Shown here piece after piece: positions 6,978-9,180 of a DNA stretch of 9,180 nt. The notes beneath the pieces were generated by a model. The model was not told the origin of the DNA. It saw nothing but the letters and a program-made list of their open reading frames with translations, and searched no databases. Where the stretch lies: positions 1-9,180 of the forward strand of contig CAZXOP010000079.1 in the NCBI GenBank assembly GCA_964642235.1, read 5' to 3'. Numbering within the stretch: position 1 is the first letter of the stretch; each line of letters starts with the position of its first letter. This DNA comes from CAYSND01 sp964642235 (GTDB lineage: Bacteria > Bacteroidota > Bacteroidia > Bacteroidales > UBA932). A program made the translations under genes and the position numbers.

Positions 6978-7535
6978 ATGAAGAGCATTAGAATATTCAT
7001 TTTTATATTTACAATTTGCTGTTTAATGTCCTGTCAAGTAAAAAAAGAAAATAGTAATGTTGTGCTAACAGATTTTACCAAAGATTTGATTTCCTTATAT
7101 ATCAATGATGTTGAAAATATTAGTGCAAAAGACAGGAAAGACGAAGTAATAATTATTTCTTTTACAGATACTTCATATTATTATATTTCGGTTTTTGCCA
7201 ACAATAGCAAAGAATATAAATTTTGTAGAGAGGATTTTGTAGGACAAACCTTGCATTTAGGGCATTTAATAAGAGTTTTTGGCGATACAAGTTCAATTTT
7301 TTATTTTGTAAATAAGAAAATCAAGCCACAAAAAAAGTGTAATGATAATTTTACAGAATACGACCCAACTGTTTGGCAGGTTTGTTTCTATAAAGACAAA
7401 TCTTTTTGCAAAATGAAGACGTACAAGGTAAATGAATGTGAAGATATAAGCACAATTCAAAGTTTGGCAGAAAAGTATTTTGAAGTTTCAAATGCAGAAG
7501 TTACAGAACAAATAAAAACTGATTATACGAAATGA
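6978..7535 (+). CDS. Predicted lipoprotein of unknown function
   Basis: A 185-residue protein that I do not recognise. The N-terminus is a clear lipoprotein signal: two basic residues, the hydrophobic stretch IFIFIFTICC, and lipobox LMSC with the lipidated Cys at 19. The mature part has five more Cys (83, 121, 136, 144, 154), enough for disulfides or metal binding outside the cytoplasm. It looks mixed alpha/beta, with short strands around EVIIISF (56-62) and YYYISVFA (67-74) and a helix near 158-170. After the Cys comes QVKKENSN, which lacks the acidic run typical of surface-exported Bacteroides lipoproteins, so its side of the outer membrane is uncertain. Codon choice is strongly A/T-ending, unlike the genes up to 6773, which suggests a different origin. 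Its stop overlaps the start of a 51-codon frame (ATGA at 7532-7535). Small lipoproteins like this in accessory DNA are sometimes immunity proteins, but nothing here proves that. Confidence 0.7.
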   Translation: MKSIRIFIFIFTICCLMSCQVKKENSNVVLTDFTKDLISLYINDVENISAKDRKDEVIIISFTDTSYYYISVFANNSKEYKFCREDFVGQTLHLGHLIRVFGDTSSIFYFVNKKIKPQKKCNDNFTEYDPTVWQVCFYKDKSFCKMKTYKVNECEDISTIQSLAEKYFEVSNAEVTEQIKTDYTK

Positions 7536-7687
7536 AAATTTCTTATGTATATAACAAAAAGGCTGTAACAACAAAGAAAGACGTAATGCGAGTTCTTCGA
7601 TTAAGAGAAAAATGTATCCAAATTTCAGAGATTATACAAGACGAGCAATTTGGAATGATAACCGTATATATTATTGACAAACATTAA
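7532..7687 (+). CDS. Small hypothetical protein overlapping the lipoprotein gene
   Basis: A 51-codon frame whose ATG overlaps the TGA of the lipoprotein gene by four bases (ATGA), the classic arrangement for translational coupling. The product is basic in its first half (MKISYVYNKKAVTTKKDVMR, then VLRLREK) with one Cys at 28 and a hydrophobic finish TVYIIDKH. It has no signal peptide or membrane helix and matches no family I know. It may be a small intact gene, or the start of a longer gene now cut by a frameshift, because a different frame continues open from 7662 to 7823. The overlap is the main support. Confidence 0.45.
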   Translation: MKISYVYNKKAVTTKKDVMRVLRLREKCIQISEIIQDEQFGMITVYIIDKH

Positions 7688-7823
7688 AAACTTGCATTTT
7701 GAATACAATATTCTTAATTTAGCATCTGTTATAAAAGAGAATGGGACTTTGAAAGCAGACTATAAATATCTATCAGAAGAGACCACAGGAACTCAAGAGA
7801 GAACAAGAGAGTTGTCAAAATAA
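7674..7823 (+). pseudogene. Possible C-terminal gene remnant
   Basis: The frame is open from 7662 to the TAA at 7821-7823 with no ATG; TTG at 7674 is the only plausible start. It encodes up to 49 residues, including NLHFEYNILNLASVIKENG and then a charged end EETTGTQERTRELSK. The composition is protein-like, and it partly overlaps the end of the 51-codon frame in another frame. It may be the tail of the same broken gene or of another deleted gene. I do not recognise a family, and a chance open frame in A/T-rich DNA cannot be excluded. Confidence 0.25.
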
Positions 7824-7827
7824 TTAT

Positions 7828-7835
7828 TAAATTTG
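7828..7835 (+). promoter_or_regulatory. Candidate -7 box before the AlbA_2 pseudogene
   Basis: TAAATTTG matches TAnnTTTG, 16 bases before the ATG at 7852, so the leader would be very short. A TTG at 7812-7814 is too close (13 bases) to be a good -33 box. Weak support. Confidence 0.28.
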
Positions 7836-7851
7836 TGGAAAACCATATAAT

Positions 7852-9180
7852 ATGACTAAACAAGAGTTATTAAGAAAGCTTGCTGATATAGAGTGGGACG
7901 ATTTTGAGGTAAAAGAAGCCTCATCCGGGTTACCTAAATCGGTATAGGAGACTGTATCTTCTTTTTGTAATACAATTGGAGGGTGGCTTGTATTAGGTGT
8001 TAAACAAGTTGGTGGGAACTTTGAGATAACTGGTGTTAAAAATGGCGAAAAGATAGAGCAGGATTTCTTAGCGGCTATAAGAGGAAGACAAAAATTTAAT
8101 ACTTCAATAGATGTTGATGCTAAGAAATATGATATAAATAATAACTTGGTACTGGCTTTTTATATTCATGCATCAAATCAAAAGCCAGTCTATTTTAATA
8201 ATTTACAAAACACATTTTTAAGAACAGGAAGTGGGGATCAAAGGGCTACGGAATATGAACGAAATGCTATGTTTCGCAATCAAAGTTATGGACTTATGTC
8301 GGAGAGAATAGCCGAAGGGAGTTCTATAAACGATTTAAGTGAGGCTTCTTTCAGTAGTTATCGTCGTTTCCTAAAAGATTTAATCCAGAACTCATTTATA
8401 ATAGTATGAGTGATGCAGATTTTTGTGAGCGTCTGCGTATTACCAAAGAGAGTAAACTGACTTATGGAGGATTACTTACATTGGGCAGTGCGAGTGGTAT
8501 AGTAAAGTGTTTCTCTGATTTCAGAATAGACTATTTGGAAATTCCCGGAACTTCATATAGTGATGCCAAAACACGATATACATTTCGTATGCAAGAAATG
8601 GAAAATTTATGGGAGTATTATCACGCATTGATTCAGAGACTAAGACTATATGCTGATAATGTATTTCAATCAATTAATGAGTTTGGAGTAGCAACTGAAA
8701 AGTCACCTCAGTTAGATGCTTTGCGAGAAGCATTGGTAAATATGTTGATGCATGCAGACTATTTTAGTCCTATGAAGTCACGTATTCGTGTATTCGATGA
8801 TCGTATTGAATTTGAGAACCCAGGTGGATTCCCCCGTCCAATAGAGGAGTTGCTCAAAGTGGATATTACAATACCACGTAACCCTATAATAGCTAAACTG
8901 TTTAGATGTGCCAAATTATGTGAAACTGCAGGGTTTGGGTTTGATAAAATGTTGTTATGGAAAAAGGCAACTAATAAGGATGTTACATTCAGTTCTGATC
9001 ATTTTGACGAATCTTTAGTTGTATTTGAACGTAAGACCAATGGCGTAACTAATATAAATGAGCCAATAAGTAATGTTACAGAAAATGTTACAGAAAATGT
9101 TACAGAAAATGTTACAGAAAATAGGCTCAATTTTATACTTGAGGCTATTGTGAAAAATAATAGAATTACTACTACTTTAT
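7852..9180 (+). pseudogene. AlbA_2 (Schlafen-like)/GHKL-ATPase transcriptional regulator, broken by nonsense and frameshift
   Basis: This is a COG2865-type gene ('RecG-like' ATP-binding putative regulator) running off the window edge. Piece one, 7852-7944, ends at an in-frame TAG (7945-7947) where the family has Trp (LPKSVW-ETVSSFCNTIGGWLVLGV). The same frame then continues to TGA at 8407-8409 and completes the AlbA_2 DNA-binding domain and the linker TFLRTGSGDQRATEYE. Near 8382-8384 one A appears lost: inserting it restores DLNPELIYNSMSDADF in the frame used from 8385 to the end. That third piece holds the GHKL-type ATPase region: REALVNMLMHADY with the N-box Asn at 8739-8741, ENPGGFP (NPGG at 8817-8828), IPRNPIIAKLF and the G-rich AGFGFDKM (from 8928). 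An NVTE repeat and the start of a winged helix-turn-helix (NRLNFILEAIVKNNRI) follow. An ATG at 8406 overlaps the TGA (ATGA), so the ATPase half could still be made by re-initiation. The intact protein would be about 443 residues up to the window end. Confidence 0.85.
9072..9119 (+). repeat. Four perfect 12-base tandem repeats encoding NVTE
   Basis: The unit AATGTTACAGAA occurs four times head to tail with no mismatch. It is in the ATPase frame and encodes (Asn-Val-Thr-Glu)x4, followed by a fifth Asn. It links the ATPase domain to the C-terminal winged helix; similar VTE(K/N) linkers are common in this protein family. Because the unit is a multiple of three, slippage would change linker length without shifting frame. 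Confidence 0.95.

Noticed and set aside
7945..7947. TAG as a recoded sense codon
   Set aside because: The gene also needs a frameshift correction about 435 bases later, and the intact genes here use TAG as a normal stop (positions 269-271, 279-281 and 6771-6773), so nonsense mutation or sequence error is simpler.
9072..9119. Short direct repeats as a CRISPR-like array
   Set aside because: The 12-base units are head to tail with no spacers and encode an in-frame NVTE linker.

Overview
The window looks like chromosomal DNA from a member of the Bacteroidota, most likely Bacteroidales. Four things point there: the gene families present (a TPM/YgcG-type protein with a glycine tail ending GSW, a SPOR lipoprotein, a Bacteroidetes-style GcvT ending PFYKG, an M28-like protein with a TonB-type C-terminus); starts that mostly lack a clear Shine-Dalgarno sequence; A/T-rich leaders; and promoter-like sequences that fit the Bacteroidetes -7 consensus TAnnTTTG. 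Genus cannot be set from sequence reading alone.

Layout. Positions 2-271 (+) hold the tail of a TPM-domain protein. It converges, with only 7 bases between stop codons, on a compact three-gene minus-strand operon (3721 down to 279): a DUF389 membrane protein, a CapA/PgsA-like periplasmic metallophosphatase-fold protein, and the PhoH ATPase. Gene spacing in the operon is 3 bases, then a 1-base stop/start overlap. A 91-base divergent promoter region (3722-3812) separates this operon from plus-strand genes: a SPOR-domain lipoprotein (3813-4292), the glycine cleavage T protein gcvT (4324-5430) with a clear intrinsic terminator (5442-5468), and an exported M28-peptidase-like protein fused to a TonB C-terminal domain (5481-6773). 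The last appears to have lost two active-site residues and may be a pseudoenzyme.

From about 6775 the character changes. The DNA becomes visibly more A/T-rich, genes are unrecognised or broken, and spacing is looser. This part holds a cysteine-containing lipoprotein of unknown function (6978-7535), a 51-codon frame overlapping it by ATGA (7532-7687), an orphan C-terminal-looking frame (to 7823), and a degraded AlbA_2 (Schlafen-like)/GHKL-ATPase regulator (7852 to the window end). The regulator carries an in-frame TAG where the family has Trp, and a one-base deletion about 435 bases later. Near its end it has four perfect 12-base repeats encoding NVTE. I read this as the edge of an accessory or decaying region.

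How they work together. The left two thirds is envelope and housekeeping functions: membrane/periplasm proteins, RNA-associated PhoH, a septal or peptidoglycan-binding lipoprotein and one-carbon metabolism. There is no single pathway linking them. I see no CRISPR array, no tRNA or rRNA gene, no intact transposase and no complete novel system. The best leads are the probable pseudo-peptidase/TonB_C fusion, the doubly broken AlbA_2/ATPase gene with its tandem repeat, and the unknown lipoprotein with its translationally coupled small frame.
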